Origin: Pseudorhodoferax soli
GTDB lineage: Bacteria > Pseudomonadota > Gammaproteobacteria > Burkholderiales > Burkholderiaceae_C
Assembly: GCF_003337555.1 (NCBI RefSeq)
Contig: NZ_QPJK01000008.1
Span: forward strand, 1 to 64,000
Reading direction: 5' to 3'
Length of the DNA stretch: 64,000 nucleotides
The notes under the pieces are model-generated. The model was not told where the DNA came from. It did no database searches and saw nothing but the letters and a program-made list of their open reading frames with translations. Both the position numbers and the translations under genes were made by a program. Shown in pieces: positions 38,179 to 45,597 of this stretch. The number at the start of each line of letters is the position of its first letter. Position 1 is the stretch's first letter.

Positions 38179-38811
38179 ATGAGCCACGAGCTGCCTTCGT
38201 TCCTGATCGATGCCGGTGAACTGCTCCAGCATGTGAGCCGCGTCGTCTATCGGGGCAGCCCGCTGTACTATGGCCGCAGCAGCACCAATCGCTACGATGA
38301 CCCGGCGCGGGCCTACGGCGTGCTCTACCTGGGGCGCGACCTGCCCACGGCGCTGATGGAGTCGGTGTTTCATAAGCACCAGTGGCTTGCGGACACGAAG
38401 CGCTCGATCGCGCTGAAAGAAGTCCAGGCCCGGATGGTGCGCGCAGTAGGCGTGATGGACGATGTGCTCTTGGCCGACCTCACGGCGCCGGGCGTCATGG
38501 CGGGCTACTTCGGCCTGAACCTGGAGCAGTTGGCCAGCCGCGACTACACGCACACGCAGCAAGTGTCCGCCCAGGTGCATGCAATTCTCGGAGACGACGG
38601 CCAAGCGCTGTTCGACGGGGTGCTCTATCCGTCGCGCAACAACTATCCCGCCAAGAGCATCGCCCTGTTCGAGCGTGCGGCAGCAAAGGTAGGCGTTGTC
38701 GATGACATCGACCTGGTGGACCATGTGGACTGGCCGCACTTCGTTGCCACGTATCGCGTCGACGTGGAGCCTGACCCCGGCCCGGTGGAACCGGATGACG
38801 AAGCGTCATGA
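38179..38811 (+). CDS. RES-domain toxin
   Basis: 210 residues. The RES fold is seen in VVYRGSPLYYGRSSTNRYDD (the Arg), YGVLYLGRDLPTALMESVFH (the Glu) and YPSRNNYPAKSIALFERAA (the Ser). RES toxins use these three residues in an NAD-consuming or ADP-ribosylating fold and arrest growth by depleting NAD+. The antitoxin gene lies directly ahead. In an ICE this would kill or arrest cells that lose the element. Confidence 0.85.
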   Translation: MSHELPSFLIDAGELLQHVSRVVYRGSPLYYGRSSTNRYDDPARAYGVLYLGRDLPTALMESVFHKHQWLADTKRSIALKEVQARMVRAVGVMDDVLLADLTAPGVMAGYFGLNLEQLASRDYTHTQQVSAQVHAILGDDGQALFDGVLYPSRNNYPAKSIALFERAAAKVGVVDDIDLVDHVDWPHFVATYRVDVEPDPGPVEPDDEAS

Positions 38812-38884
38812 AGCACTTTGAAGCCCGCAGCAGAATGAAATGGACCAAATTGGAATAGGCATCCCTCAGTAGCAGGAGACGACC

Positions 38885-39244
38885 ATGAGCACCACGACCC
38901 GCATCAGCACTGCGGAACGCCTCGGCCGCGCCCTTGGCCGCGGGTGGCGCGCCTATGCGCGCAGCGAACGTCGGGCGTCGAACTGGTTGGTGTCCAAGGG
39001 TGTGCCGTTGGCTGCCGCCGCCGCGCTGCTGTGGGCCGGCAAACTGGCTGTCCTGGGGCTGCTGCTCTACGTTGCTTTCTGGCTGGCGTTGCTGCTGGTC
39101 GCGCTGGTGTTTGTGGCCCGGGGGCACGATACCGTCGAATGGGAGCCGCCCGAACCAGAGTGGCGGCACGGGCACGCCGGTTTTGGCCTCTATACCCACG
39201 ATGAGTATCGGATAGATTCACATGATCCATCTGATGAGACCTAG
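38885..39244 (+). CDS. DUF3742 family membrane protein
   Basis: 119 residues. ERLGRALGRGWRAYARSERRASNWLVSKG precedes two close membrane helices, then an acidic C-terminus (EWEPPEPEWRHGHAGFGLYTHDEYRIDSHD). This matches DUF3742, a protein found in clc/PAGI-2-type ICEs next to the TraG-N gene. Function unknown. It lies 73 bp after the RES gene and converges with the transfer operon. Confidence 0.85.
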   Translation: MSTTTRISTAERLGRALGRGWRAYARSERRASNWLVSKGVPLAAAAALLWAGKLAVLGLLLYVAFWLALLLVALVFVARGHDTVEWEPPEPEWRHGHAGFGLYTHDEYRIDSHDPSDET

Positions 39245-39259
39245 CGAAGAAGCAAGGCA

Positions 39260-40807
39260 CTACTTCCTCTTGCTGGGTGTCGATGCCCACTTCATAGCGC
39301 CGCCAAAGGCCATGTCGGCGGCTTTGCCGCCGGCCGCTTTGGCGCCTGCCGTACCAGCAGCAAGCCCTTGCAACATGCCCCCCACGGCGTAGCCCGCCCA
39401 TCCCAAGGCGGTTACCCAGAACAAGGGCAGCACGATGAACATCGTCGCCATGACGAAATTCAACAGCATGTCTCCGAAGGCATTGTTGAGGCCCATGACC
39501 GGATCGAAATTCGTATGCGGCCGGTTCCATCCCCAGCCCCATCCGTAGAGCGCGTCCAGAATGGTGCTGTCGATCCAGCGCGCGAGTTGGAACCAGAAAT
39601 CCACGAAGAACAGCGCAAACTGCACCACGCTGACCGTCACGAGTGTTTTCAGGTTGTAGGTGCTAACCATGAGCACCACCGGAATGCAGATAACCAGCGC
39701 CATCTTCAAGAGCGCCAGCACCATCGGAAGGGCCTGGCGCATTGCATCCATGGAGGGGAAGTAGCCCAACGAGCCCACCGCCAGTCCTACGTCGGCTGCC
39801 GCCCGGGTGATGATGTTCGGGTCGGTCATTTCGATCTGGCCACCGTAGTCCGTATAGACGCTGCCTTGGTTCAGCTTCTGCTGCCGCGGTGACGCGATCG
39901 CGCGGATCACCGAATCGTCCACGTCGGCCCGGCTCAGGAAGCCAGCCCAGCCCGCCAAGCGATTGAGCAGGCTCGGGTCCACCTGGCCCAGAAGCCGCGC
40001 CCGCAGGCCATTGCTGCCGTCGGCCCACCATTGCCTGCAGGTCGGGTAGCCGCCGCCGCTTGCTACCTGCGCGAGCCCTGCATCTCGGTTGCTGTCGTAA
40101 GGCCAGTCATCGCGCGGCGTGCTGGAACGATACGTGTCGTAATAGCCGTTCGTGTCCGTGAAGAAGCGCGAGCCGATCCAGGTCACGTCGTGCATCTGCT
40201 GCTCATCGAGCTGAGGGCGCTGCATGAATAATTTCGCCCGTGCAGCCCCATAGCAATCCCGCGAGAAATCCGCCACTTCCTGAGCCAGTACCGGGTCGTC
40301 GATGCGCGTGGCGTCGATCTCCATGCGCATCTGCCGCAGGTCCGTGCCGCACGGGATTGCCGCCACCGAAGCGCCGGTGACGGCGCGCGAGAGCGCGTGG
40401 ATGAACGCCCACCACACCGGCACCTTCGCCGACTGGTTGTTGAGCGTGCTGAAAGATTGCGACCAGCCGGTATTCGAGGGCTGCGGCACACTGACCTGAC
40501 ATTGCGCCGAGCGCGAGCTGTCGTACTGGATGGTGTTCAGGTCCACGTCGATGAACGGGATGCCCGCGAACATCACCACCACGATGGCGACGAAGACCCG
40601 GTTCTCGATGCGGGCGGCGCTCAGCACGCCTTTATTGCCCTCGTCGGCGCCTTCTGCACGGGCCTTCAACCACTCCTGCACGATGATCGCCACGAAAGGC
40701 AGCGCGAAGACGCCGCTGGATACCAGCACGGCCCAGATGCCGTTGTTGACGATCCAGGACACCAGCGTCAGGTAGTACTCTAGGTAGTCGGTCGTGAACA
40801 GGGTCAT
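39260..40807 (-). CDS. TraG N-terminal domain protein (mating pair formation)
   Basis: 515 residues from the ATG at 40807 (MTLFTTDYLEYY). Membrane segments near residues 20-45 and 80-100 and a cluster near 360-480 fit the TraG_N domain, which in F-type systems acts in pilus assembly and mating-pair stabilisation. The C-terminal half present in F TraG is missing, as usual in these ICEs. Last gene of the lower half of the transfer operon, 14 bp after a small membrane gene. Confidence 0.87.
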   Translation of the reverse strand: MTLFTTDYLEYYLTLVSWIVNNGIWAVLVSSGVFALPFVAIIVQEWLKARAEGADEGNKGVLSAARIENRVFVAIVVVMFAGIPFIDVDLNTIQYDSSRSAQCQVSVPQPSNTGWSQSFSTLNNQSAKVPVWWAFIHALSRAVTGASVAAIPCGTDLRQMRMEIDATRIDDPVLAQEVADFSRDCYGAARAKLFMQRPQLDEQQMHDVTWIGSRFFTDTNGYYDTYRSSTPRDDWPYDSNRDAGLAQVASGGGYPTCRQWWADGSNGLRARLLGQVDPSLLNRLAGWAGFLSRADVDDSVIRAIASPRQQKLNQGSVYTDYGGQIEMTDPNIITRAAADVGLAVGSLGYFPSMDAMRQALPMVLALLKMALVICIPVVLMVSTYNLKTLVTVSVVQFALFFVDFWFQLARWIDSTILDALYGWGWGWNRPHTNFDPVMGLNNAFGDMLLNFVMATMFIVLPLFWVTALGWAGYAVGGMLQGLAAGTAGAKAAGGKAADMAFGGAMKWASTPSKRK

Positions 40808-40821
40808 GGCGCCATCTCCCC

Positions 40822-41181
40822 TCAACCCGCCTGCATCAGCAGGCTGGCTTCCAGCGCCACGATGGCGATGACGCCCGCGATCTCGGTGCGCACCAGGCGG
40901 CGCCGCGCCTGGGCGTCGTCCTCACGTTCCAGCAGCCGGCGGCGCATCCAGATCCACCCGTACACCGTCGCCCCGTACAGACACAGCCGCCACACGAAGA
41001 AGTAACCCGCAGCGGCGGCGAGCCACCGCTCCCATCCGGCAACGCTGCCGACCAGGTAGATGCCGGCGATGTTGGCCGCGACCGCGGCGGCAACGATCAG
41101 CACCGTCCACAGCAGCGCCTTCGCCGCGCGCCGGCTGAACAGCCAGCGCAAGGGGGGCCAAGTCATGCGCGCCGCGCTCAT
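40822..41181 (-). CDS. Small ICE membrane protein
   Basis: 119 residues with three hydrophobic segments (LWTVLIVAAAVAANIAGIYLVG, WLAAAAGYFFVWRLCLYGA, IAGVIAIVALEASLL) and a basic C-terminal arm. It sits between the TraG-N and PFL_4711-type genes, overlapping the latter by four bases, so co-translation is likely. Proteins of this size and place are conserved in the family; none has a known role. Confidence 0.75.
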   Translation of the reverse strand: MSAARMTWPPLRWLFSRRAAKALLWTVLIVAAAVAANIAGIYLVGSVAGWERWLAAAAGYFFVWRLCLYGATVYGWIWMRRRLLEREDDAQARRRLVRTEIAGVIAIVALEASLLMQAG

Positions 41182-42572
41182 GGCCTGGCTCCTGGATTGC
41201 CCTTCTGCAACTGGTCGAGGCGGTCGGGTACCGGATCACCCTCGTAGATGCCGCGCGAGCCTGCCGCGCGCGTGCCGTGCCGCTGGATGATGGCCATCGG
41301 TGAGTTGTTTGCCAGCTCGCGGCGCAGCTCCAGCTCCGTCTTCAGGTTGCGGATCTCCTGGTCGAGCGTGTCGCTCTCGTGGTTCACGGCTTCGACCGCG
41401 AGTTCGTTGGCTGCGACGTTGGGCTCCTTCTTGCCCGTGAGCAGCGTGCGCTGGAGCAGCAGCGCTTTTTCCAGCACCGACGACAGCGCCACCTCCGACG
41501 CGAGGCGCCGCGCCAGAAGGTCCTGGTCCGGCTCGTCGCGCAGCGCCTCGATCACGCCGCGCGTGATTGGCAGCGACGTACTGCCGGCCTCGCGCAGGTT
41601 CTCAAAGGTGGTATTGCGCGTGCCGGAAACCAGCTCCTGAAGGACCTCCAGCTTCGCCTCGTACTCTTCCTGGATCAGCGGCGTCAGCCCGACGCCGGGC
41701 ACCGTCTCGGTCTTGGTGCAGGAGTCGCAGGTGCGCTGCACCTGCTCTCCGAGGACCCGCGTGGCCCATTCGGTCGCCTGCTGCGGCGACGTCCAGGTCT
41801 GGCAGGACAGGCTCGCACAACTGGCGGACGCGATGGAGGACGTGTCCGTCACGCCACGACCGTTGACCAGGTTGTAGCCCGCGCGGGTGACGTCGCCGAC
41901 CACCCGGATGGCGGACTGGCCTGCGCCACCGGCATTGCTGCCACCCACCCATGGCACGCCGTCGTTGCCGCGGCGCGTCTCGGCCTGCTCGACGGCCGAC
42001 ACGGCATCGTTGCTGCTCACGGCATCGCGCAGTGCCATGCCTTCGGCCATCTGACTCCAGCCAAGCTGCCCGCCCGCCGTCTCAGCCATCTTCTCGGCCA
42101 TGGCGCGACACGTCAGCTTCGAGCGGTCGAAATCCAGCCTTGCCTGCAGCACGCCGTTGGTCAACAGGTTATACAAGCCCGGATCGGCCCGCTGGATGAT
42201 CAGCGCAGGCAGCGATGCGACCGCGCTGGTCGCGCTCTGGATCACGTTGCTCATGATCTGCTGGAATCCATTCGTGATCCCATTGAGCTGATTGCGCAGC
42301 GTGGTCTGGATGCTCATGTCGCCGCAGATCAGGTTGCTGTTCCAGCCCACACCGACGCCGATGGAGCGCATGCCGGCCGCGCGGCCCATGGACACGGCGC
42401 TGCCGCCACCGATCGAGTACATGACGTCATCGCCGAGGACGGGGCCGCTGTTCTGGTATCCAACCTGCGCCCACGCCAGGCTGCAGACCAGGGCGAGCGC
42501 GCCAGCCAGCGGTGTCGGGCGCAACAGGCGGCACGCCCTGGTGGAGAGGTTCATCGGTTCAGGACGCTTCAT
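41178..42572 (-). CDS. ICE protein, PFL_4711 family (TraH-like)
   Basis: 464 residues from the ATG at 42572, with GAGGT six bases before. Signal peptide, then a periplasmic protein with repeated cysteine motifs (TCRAMAEKMAE, CASLSCQTW, TCDSCTKTE) and two helical coiled-coil-prone regions. It matches TIGR03755, and its gene position matches TraH of F-type systems, an outer-membrane-side pilus assembly factor. Confidence 0.85.
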   Translation of the reverse strand: MKRPEPMNLSTRACRLLRPTPLAGALALVCSLAWAQVGYQNSGPVLGDDVMYSIGGGSAVSMGRAAGMRSIGVGVGWNSNLICGDMSIQTTLRNQLNGITNGFQQIMSNVIQSATSAVASLPALIIQRADPGLYNLLTNGVLQARLDFDRSKLTCRAMAEKMAETAGGQLGWSQMAEGMALRDAVSSNDAVSAVEQAETRRGNDGVPWVGGSNAGGAGQSAIRVVGDVTRAGYNLVNGRGVTDTSSIASASCASLSCQTWTSPQQATEWATRVLGEQVQRTCDSCTKTETVPGVGLTPLIQEEYEAKLEVLQELVSGTRNTTFENLREAGSTSLPITRGVIEALRDEPDQDLLARRLASEVALSSVLEKALLLQRTLLTGKKEPNVAANELAVEAVNHESDTLDQEIRNLKTELELRRELANNSPMAIIQRHGTRAAGSRGIYEGDPVPDRLDQLQKGNPGARP

Positions 42573-42581
42573 CGTGGCACC

Positions 42582-43532
42582 TCAGAGGAAATCGACGCTG
42601 CCCAGAAACACCTGGCCACGGCGTTCGCAGCAGGCATAGGGCCGCCACAGCGCCCAGGCGTAATCGCCTTGCTGGGCCTGGGTCAGCGTGCCGCTGTGGG
42701 GGAAAACCACGCAGGTGTTCGACAGCCGAGGCGTCAGTTCTTGCCACTTCCCGGTGGAGGCATCGCCTTCGACCAGCGCGCCGGCTGGCCAGTAGCCATC
42801 GCGCGCGCTGGCGAGCAGCGGCTGGTACACGTGCAACTGCCCGCGGCGCGTGACGACATCGCCCGCACGCTGGGCGACCACGGCCCCGGATTTGTGGTCG
42901 TCGGTCTGGTGCAGGAAACCACCGCGGGGGTACACATTGCCCCAGAGGTTCACGGTGGTACGAGCGCCCACCTCACGCATTCCCGGAATCAGGGCCTCGG
43001 GATAGACGGACTCGGGCACGTTGTAGCGCCAGGCCAGCGTATCCAGGGTGCTGAGCAGATACGGCATGAAGGCCGTGCCCGCGCCTTGGCAGAAGTAGCC
43101 GGAGGACGAGGCGAACTGGTTGAACACCTCGCCGCCGGGGTGTCCGATGACGTCACTGTTTTTGAATTTGGCGAGGTTGTTTTCGTGGTCTTCGTTGGTG
43201 GTGCCGTCGCCGCCCGCCTGGGCCGAGGCGTTCGGCATGCTCATCGCCCGCACTTCGACCCAGGGGTTCTCTCCGGTGTTGCTGTAACTGGAGACGACCG
43301 CATCGGGCACGTAGTGCCGGACCTTGGTGGATGTGCGCACCGTGCAGCCCGTCCAGGTGCAATACAGCCAGTAGCAGATGCCCACCACCCGGTACTCCAG
43401 GCAGTCCGGCGACATGACGGAGGACACGATGGTGGCGGTGTTCAGGGCGTAGCTGCCCGTGGCACTGACCAGCAGCAGCGAGGCCACGGCGACGCGCAGG
43501 CGGCGCAGCAGGTCGAATGGGCGATGGGTCAC
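42582..43532 (-). CDS. ICE protein, PFL_4710 family (TraU-like)
   Basis: 316 residues. A signal peptide (VAVASLLLVSATGSYA) and a cysteine-rich periplasmic domain starting CLEYRVVGICYWLYCTWTGCTV, as in TraU proteins needed for mating-pair formation. Corresponds to TIGR03756. The start overlaps the PFL_4709-type stop by four bases. The many cysteines fit the dependence of such systems on disulfide enzymes, one of which is encoded at 44809. Confidence 0.87.
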   Translation of the reverse strand: MTHRPFDLLRRLRVAVASLLLVSATGSYALNTATIVSSVMSPDCLEYRVVGICYWLYCTWTGCTVRTSTKVRHYVPDAVVSSYSNTGENPWVEVRAMSMPNASAQAGGDGTTNEDHENNLAKFKNSDVIGHPGGEVFNQFASSSGYFCQGAGTAFMPYLLSTLDTLAWRYNVPESVYPEALIPGMREVGARTTVNLWGNVYPRGGFLHQTDDHKSGAVVAQRAGDVVTRRGQLHVYQPLLASARDGYWPAGALVEGDASTGKWQELTPRLSNTCVVFPHSGTLTQAQQGDYAWALWRPYACCERRGQVFLGSVDFL

Positions 43533-43984
43533 GGCTGCGTCCTCCGGTGCTGCTCGATGCGGGACACGGCCCGGGCCATGTCAGGCTCGCCATAGACCAC
43601 ATAGCGTTGATCCACCACGACGGCCGGGATGGTGGCGACGCCCAGGCTCCATGCGTCGGTGATGCCTTGGTAGGCGGTGCCGATGCGGCGCTGAAGGTCG
43701 GTGCCCCCATGGTTCAGCCGTTGCCGGACGACGGCTACCGCCCGCTCGGAATCGGCTGGCAGATCCGCGGAAAGCTCAGCTTCGAGTCGGGATGCCTGGT
43801 CCAACTCGATCAGCCGTTCGCCGCCCATGGTCTTGACCGGGTGGCGACTGTCGGTGACGACCACCACGTCGGCAGCGAAGGTGGCCGGGCTGAACACCGC
43901 CAGAGACGCCGGCAGCGCCACGGCCAGGCCAAGGGTTCGCCAGCCTGGTGCGAACCGGGTAAAAGCTCCTGGCATGTCTTGCAC
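43529..43984 (-). CDS. ICE protein, PFL_4709 family (DUF1525)
   Basis: 151 residues. After the signal sequence the protein has DVVVVTDSRHPVKTMGGERLIELDQ and the C-terminal AWSLGVATIPAVVVDQRYVVYGEPDMARAV, a thioredoxin-like fold without CxxC, as in TrbC-like periplasmic transfer proteins. It fits TIGR03757. It is the first gene of the TraU/TraH/TraG-N block; the 154 bp to radC holds no evident gene. Confidence 0.85.
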   Translation of the reverse strand: MQDMPGAFTRFAPGWRTLGLAVALPASLAVFSPATFAADVVVVTDSRHPVKTMGGERLIELDQASRLEAELSADLPADSERAVAVVRQRLNHGGTDLQRRIGTAYQGITDAWSLGVATIPAVVVDQRYVVYGEPDMARAVSRIEQHRRTQP

Positions 43985-44138
43985 CCCGGAAGTTGATCAG
44001 GGCCATAGTCAAACGCCGAACCCCATGCGGCCCCAACAAACAATGCGCATTGCGGCCTCCCCGCATACCTGCTTGCGTCGCCGCGAAGAAAAATCGGAGG
44101 CCGAAGCCTCCGCGCTGATCAACGAAGCAGTGCAACCC

Positions 44139-44633
44139 TTACAGCAGGCCGGACTCCGCAAAGGAGAACGGGGCGCCCTGGCCGACGATGATGTGGTCCA
44201 GTACCCGCACATCGATGAGTGCCAGCGCAGCTTGCAGTTGCTGGGTCAGCATGCGATCCGCGCTGGACGGCTCGGAGACACCCGAGGGATGCTGGTGGGC
44301 GAAGACCACCGCGGCGGCATTCAACTCCAGCACACGCTGCACGACGACACGCGGATAGACCGAAGTCGAGTTGATCGTGCCCCTGAACAACGGCTCGTAG
44401 GCCAGCACCTGGTGCATGCTGTCCAGGAACACAGCGGCGAATATCTCATTGGGCTCGGCGACCAGTTTCAGGCGCAGGTACTCCCGCACGGCGGCCGGTC
44501 GGCTGAGGCACGGTCCAGCTTTGAAGATCCGTCTCTCCAGCAGCACGATGGCGTGCTGGATGATCCAGTCCTCGTGTTGGGCAGCGATGGCGGAAAGCGA
44601 ATCCAGGCAGGAGTCATTGACGACGAAAGACAT
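44139..44633 (-). CDS. radC: RadC/JAB-domain (JPC) protein
   Basis: 164 residues from the ATG at 44633 (GGAGG ahead). The metalloprotease-like signature [14 protein letters not shown] is intact (His-x-His-Pro-Ser-Gly, then Ser and Asp). Only the C-terminal domain of chromosomal RadC is present, without its helix-hairpin-helix. Such stand-alone copies are common on ICEs and plasmids; a DNA-repair role is not proven. It stands alone between two transfer blocks behind a terminator. Confidence 0.9.
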   Translation of the reverse strand: MSFVVNDSCLDSLSAIAAQHEDWIIQHAIVLLERRIFKAGPCLSRPAAVREYLRLKLVAEPNEIFAAVFLDSMHQVLAYEPLFRGTINSTSVYPRVVVQRVLELNAAAVVFAHQHPSGVSEPSSADRMLTQQLQAALALIDVRVLDHIIVGQGAPFSFAESGLL

Positions 44634-44699
44634 GGCGAACCTCCAGACGGTGAGATCGGAGGGCGCGCGCCCTGGGAGGGCAAGCCCTCCTGGGGAACG

Positions 44700-44733
44700 A
44701 AAAAACTGCATCCATCACCGCGGCAGCGGTGAT
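44700..44733 (-). terminator. Intrinsic terminator after the upper transfer operon
   Basis: ATCACCGC-GGCA-GCGGTGAT (44714-44733) is a perfect 8-bp stem; read on the minus strand it is followed after eight bases by six T's. It lies about 75 bp behind the DsbA-like gene, so it should end transcripts from the long T4SS operon before radC. Confidence 0.6.
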
Positions 44734-44808
44734 CGTTCGCGACCAGGATGCGAGGCGAACGGGGTGCGGTCAGCGCAGCGGACTGCGCCGTAGCCTTGAA
44801 GACCGGGG

Positions 44809-45573
44809 CTACCTGGGCATGTCGCCGACGACGTCGGCAGGCATTTCCGATGTGGGTGTGGCGGCGGGATCGCCGGCCGCGAGCATGTCCATGGCCGACA
44901 GCAAGGCATCGCCCTCGATCGGACCCTGCAGCAGAATCGCCTTGCCGGTTTCGCGATCGTGCAGCCGCAGCGACGGCGTGGCGGTCACGCCGCTGTTCGT
45001 GGCTTCCGCAGTTTGGGTGCGAATCGCCGCGTCGGGCCGCTCGCTCGCGATGCACTGCTCGATGGCTGGCGTAAGGTCGGGGTAGCGCAGGTCCTCGGGC
45101 ACGCCCTGGCCGTCGCTGCGTGTATGGGCATAGACCCACTCGACGACCTGCCAGAAGGCGGCATGGCCGTTGGCTTCGCCCGCGCATTCCGCCAGGCGCG
45201 CTTCCGCGGACGCGGCCGGCTCATGCGCGGCCAACGGCAGGTGATGCCATTGCAAGGCCACGTCCGCATTGCCGGCCACCCAACGCTTGAGCACTGGAAA
45301 ATAGGACCGGCAGAACGGGCATTCGAGGTCCGCGTAGAGCGTCAGCGTGAAACGGCCTGCCGGGTTGCCCATCTGCCACGGAGGCCCAGCCACCTGCGTG
45401 TCGCTGACTGGCGCCGAAGTCTGAGGTGTGGACCCGCCTGGCGAACGTGACACGAGCCAGATCAGCAGCAGCGCAACCAGCACCGCGGCCAATGCCCAGG
45501 GCCAGCGGAACTGCCAGCGCCGACGACGGAACGCCTGGACCTGCATCGGAATGGATGGGCGTTTCTGTTCCAT
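44809..45573 (-). CDS. Membrane-anchored DsbA-family thioredoxin of the transfer system
   Basis: 254 residues. One N-terminal membrane helix (residues 27-42), then a DsbA-like domain with DLECPFCRSYFPVLKRW, Cys85 and Cys88, and TATPSLRL, the cis-proline. Probably oxidises or isomerises the cysteine-rich TraU/TraH-type proteins of this system in the periplasm. It follows the ATPase gene by 24 bp. Distinct from the cargo DsbA at 19148. Confidence 0.87.
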   Translation of the reverse strand: MEQKRPSIPMQVQAFRRRRWQFRWPWALAAVLVALLLIWLVSRSPGGSTPQTSAPVSDTQVAGPPWQMGNPAGRFTLTLYADLECPFCRSYFPVLKRWVAGNADVALQWHHLPLAAHEPAASAEARLAECAGEANGHAAFWQVVEWVYAHTRSDGQGVPEDLRYPDLTPAIEQCIASERPDAAIRTQTAEATNSGVTATPSLRLHDRETGKAILLQGPIEGDALLSAMDMLAAGDPAATPTSEMPADVVGDMPR

Positions 45574-45597
45574 GGCGTTCTCCGGTGTACGGCAGAT

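Noticed and set aside
37225-38739. N-terminal extension of traI to 1115 residues
   Set aside because: The extension overlaps the RES-Xre pair on the other strand, and the composition changes at the ATG at 37224, which has a ribosome site and begins a typical TraI_2 protein.
41379-43595. 738-residue open frame on the plus strand
   Set aside because: It lies opposite three transfer genes, has no recognisable domain and consists of His/Arg/Gly-rich sequence that GC-rich antisense frames produce. The same applies to long plus-strand frames at 29071-31203, 23978-25921 and 54309-55901.
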